Positions 61,959-64,000 of a stretch of DNA of 64,000 nt are shown here, in pieces. Below the pieces are notes generated by a model, which was not told the DNA's origin, did no database searches, and was given only the letters and a program-made list of their open reading frames with translations. Position 1 is the first letter of the stretch; the number at the start of each line of letters is the position of its first letter. A program made the position numbers and the translations under genes. Source of the stretch: VRUE01 sp963702705 (lineage in GTDB: Bacteria; Actinomycetota; Thermoleophilia; Solirubrobacterales; 70-9); assembly GCA_963702705.1 (NCBI GenBank), contig CAVPDR010000007.1, positions 248,001-312,000 of the forward strand. Reading direction: 5' to 3'.

Positions 61959-62662
61959 TCGCCGCCGAAGTATTCGCCGGTGAATTCGCCGCCTTTGCAG
62001 CCGGCGGTGCCGCTGGAGCACGAGCTTCCCGGCTTGACCGTCGCCGGCGGCAATTTGACCCCCGCGCTCGGCTTGAGCACTTCTTCCGCGCCTTTCTGCG
62101 ATTCGGCTTCCTTCTTCAGCGCGGCTTTGTCCGGTTTTTTCGACTTGGCGTTCGCGCCCCCGCCGCCGATGTTGCCTTCGCCTTTGCCGGTCGAGGCCGT
62201 CGCCGTTTCCGCGCCGCCCCCGGCGGGCACCTTGATGATCTGCGCGGCGGCTGGGGTGGAGGCGCTCGAGTCATTGCCCGAGCGCCCGATCAGGACGCCG
62301 ACGCCCATCGCCAGGATCAGTGTGCCGACGCCGGCGATCAGGGCGGCGTTGGCGGAGACGCCCCGCCGCTTGGTCTTGGTCGGCGGCGCGGCAGCAGCGG
62401 TTTTCGGCTGCTTCATCGCGTCCATGAAGGTGACGGCGTTCATGAAGGGCAGGCGCGGTTCGCCGCAGCGCTGACCGCAGTGCAGGCAGTAGCGCTGATC
62501 GGGCGCGACAGCGGTGCCGCAGGAAGGGCACTGCTCCCCGGCCGTCGCCACCAGCGGGTGATGCACCTCCGTCGCCGGACTGGTCCCGGTCGGGGCCTCG
62601 GATGCGTTGAGGGCGTTGGTCTGGTCCATCCGTGTGCAGGCATCGTCATCGCCACCGTCCAT
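61955..62662 (-). CDS. Zinc-ribbon single-TM protein
   Basis: The 235-aa protein has an N-terminal zinc ribbon CPSCGTAVAPDQRYCLHCG (~residues 45-63) and a single membrane helix (ALIAGVGTLILAMGVGVLIG, ~105-125). An extracytoplasmic Gly/Lys/Ala-rich segment ends in two cysteines (SCSSGTAGC) and EYFGGE. It is the first gene of a two-gene unit, divergent from a zinc-ribbon/phosphoesterase gene with a nearly matching zinc ribbon. ATG 62662 is tentative. Confidence 0.75.
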   Translation of the reverse strand: MDGGDDDACTRMDQTNALNASEAPTGTSPATEVHHPLVATAGEQCPSCGTAVAPDQRYCLHCGQRCGEPRLPFMNAVTFMDAMKQPKTAAAAPPTKTKRRGVSANAALIAGVGTLILAMGVGVLIGRSGNDSSASTPAAAQIIKVPAGGGAETATASTGKGEGNIGGGGANAKSKKPDKAALKKEAESQKGAEEVLKPSAGVKLPPATVKPGSSCSSGTAGCKGGEFTGEYFGGE

Positions 62663-62761
62663 CCAGATGTTTACGTGTTGTAAAGAACCTGAACTGTGTA
62701 AGGCCCGGCCTTCACATCTGTGTCACATCTGGCCGCCCGTGCGGCGCCAGACTTCAGCGCG

Positions 62762-64000
62762 GTGACGATTTCCAATGACGGTGACGGTCTCGGCGGAGGC
62801 CGGGATTCGAGTTGCTCGGGCTGCGGGACCCGCCTGGCTCCCAGCCAGCGCTACTGCCTGGAGTGCGGTGAGCGCCGCGGACCGCTGCCCGCGGGAGTGG
62901 CCAGATGGCTCTCGATCGTGCCGGTGGAGGTCGCGACCGAGACCGGCGGAGACCTCGCGCCGACCGCGGCGGCGGCAAACGACGAGGCGCCGGCGAATCG
63001 CTACATGCCCGAGCCGCGCACCGCGGCCGTGGCGGTGATGTGCCTGCTCGCCTTCGGCGTCCTGCTCGGCGGGCTCACGGGGCCGGCCGCCCAAAGCGCC
63101 GGGATCGCGCCGATCGTCCTTTACACCAGCGCAGAAGCGCCGGCAGCGCCAAGCCCGGCGCCGGTCGAAACGGCCGCGGCGCCAGTCGAAGCGCCGGCCG
63201 CGATCGCCTCGACCGCTCCGGAAGCCGCGCTGCCGGCCGCCCCGGCGGCGGCCGAACCCGCCCCGGCGCCGGCGCCGAAAAAACCCCCGCTGGAACTCCC
63301 CGAAGAACCGACCCTGCCACCGGTCCAACACGTCTTCGTGATCGTGCTCGCCGACCACGGCTTCGAAGAAACGTTCGGGCCGAGCTCGACCGTGCCCTAC
63401 ATGGCCAAAACGCTGCCTGAAAAGGGCGAGCTGCTCACCAACTACTACGCCGTAACCAGCGGTGACCTGGCCAACGAGATCGCTTTGCTCAGCGGCCAGG
63501 GCCCCAACCCGGCCACCGCGGCGAACTGCCCCGAATACAAGGACTTTGCCAGCCCGACCCTGAGCGCCGTCGGGCAGGCCGAAGGCGAAGGCTGCCTCTA
63601 CCCGGCTGAGACGCCGACCCTGCCGGGCCAGCTCGTGACGGCGAAAAAAAGCTGGAAGGCCTACGTCGAGGGGATCGACAACGGGGGGGCGGGGCAGCCG
63701 ACCAGCTGCCGGCATCCGGGACCGGGCGAAGCCGACGGCGCCCAGGTGCCGCTCCCCGGCGATCCGTACGAGACCTGGCGCAATCCGTTCGTCTACTTCC
63801 ACGCGATCGTCGACGGCCCCGAATGCGCCGAACGCGACGTCGGCCTCGAACAGCTCAGCCTCGACCTGAAGAAAGAAGCCAGCACCCCGTCCCTCTCCTA
63901 CATCGTGCCCAGCGCCTGCCACGACGGCGGCGAAGCGCCGTGCGAACCGGGCGCGCCGGCCGGGCTGGCGGCGGCCCAGCCCTTCCTCGAAGCCACGATC
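62762..64000 (+). CDS. Zinc-ribbon / TM / phosphoesterase fusion, 3' end beyond window
   Basis: From GTG 62762 the frame stays open to the window end (413 codons). Order: zinc ribbon CSGCGTRLAPSQRYCLECG, membrane helix (AVAVMCLLAFGVLLGGLTG), an Ala/Pro-rich linker, then a phosphoesterase-family domain (HVFVIVLADHGFEETFGPSS, LLTNYYAVTSGDLANEIALL, SYIVPSACHDGGEAPCEPGA). The domain resembles the phospholipase C/acid phosphatase superfamily, which often needs metal ions. The active site is probably outside the cell. The neighbouring pst operon makes a role in phosphate scavenging plausible but unproven. Confidence 0.8.
   Translation, partial: MTISNDGDGLGGGRDSSCSGCGTRLAPSQRYCLECGERRGPLPAGVARWLSIVPVEVATETGGDLAPTAAAANDEAPANRYMPEPRTAAVAVMCLLAFGVLLGGLTGPAAQSAGIAPIVLYTSAEAPAAPSPAPVETAAAPVEAPAAIASTAPEAALPAAPAAAEPAPAPAPKKPPLELPEEPTLPPVQHVFVIVLADHGFEETFGPSSTVPYMAKTLPEKGELLTNYYAVTSGDLANEIALLSGQGPNPATAANCPEYKDFASPTLSAVGQAEGEGCLYPAETPTLPGQLVTAKKSWKAYVEGIDNGGAGQPTSCRHPGPGEADGAQVPLPGDPYETWRNPFVYFHAIVDGPECAERDVGLEQLSLDLKKEASTPSLSYIVPSACHDGGEAPCEPGAPAGLAAAQPFLEATI

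Overview
The window is high-GC bacterial chromosome with dense genes, many GTG/TTG starts and frequent 4-nt stop/start overlaps. No 16S or other phylogenetic marker is visible. The type of secreted proteins (collagen-like protein with an N-terminus ending MLGGAYA, large NHL/TolB-like propeller proteins ending in a CPKGKRK-type basic tail) and the gene set suggest a deep-branching actinobacterium of the Thermoleophilia/Solirubrobacterales type. That placement is an inference from family knowledge, not a measured result.

Layout. 1-12.7 kb: accessory and housekeeping genes: an MFS fragment, an HD-GYP c-di-GMP phosphodiesterase, a zinc alcohol dehydrogenase, a GAF-GGDEF cyclase, a GST, phhB-arfB, a VOC protein, a Fic protein, SHOCT and DUF6325-like proteins, and a MarR regulator between two 14-TM-type drug exporters. 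12.7-43.0 kb: a collagen-like secreted protein followed by a co-directional array of very large secreted proteins. In the array an A gene (two beta-propellers plus an Fn3-like domain) and a B gene (repeated Cys...CPxxSxxG sandwich modules) occur three times in tandem (A1-B1-A2-B2-A3-B3). Relatives C (frameshifted) and D and the smaller E and F follow. Most junctions overlap by ATGA, so it reads as one ~29 kb operon for an uncharacterised cell-surface system. 43.1-43.9 kb: a toxin-antitoxin pair between a tRNA-Val gene and a duplicated tRNA-Val 3' half. 43.9-50.8 kb: a CPA2-type antiporter, a large (Alu-domain containing) SRP RNA, an ABC-2 exporter, acetolactate decarboxylase and two membrane proteins. 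50.9-53.8 kb: dnaX-ybaB-recR. 54.0-57.0 kb: a degenerate GGDEF protein, a MerR regulator and a DUF4143 ATPase. 57.0-61.1 kb: divergent pstS / pstCAB phosphate uptake. 61.5-64.0 kb: two zinc-ribbon proteins and a divergent zinc-ribbon/phosphoesterase fusion cut by the window end.

A second theme is palindromic DNA. Long perfect inverted repeats sit at gene ends, on start codons and inside two reading frames (the GT-C-like gene and dnaX). The most striking are two elements at 61.1-61.5 kb, immediately after the stop codons of two convergent genes. They share a core with compensatory hairpin changes, but each is closed by its own unrelated, perfectly complementary 32-bp arms. These and the secreted-protein operon are the best candidates for undescribed biology here.
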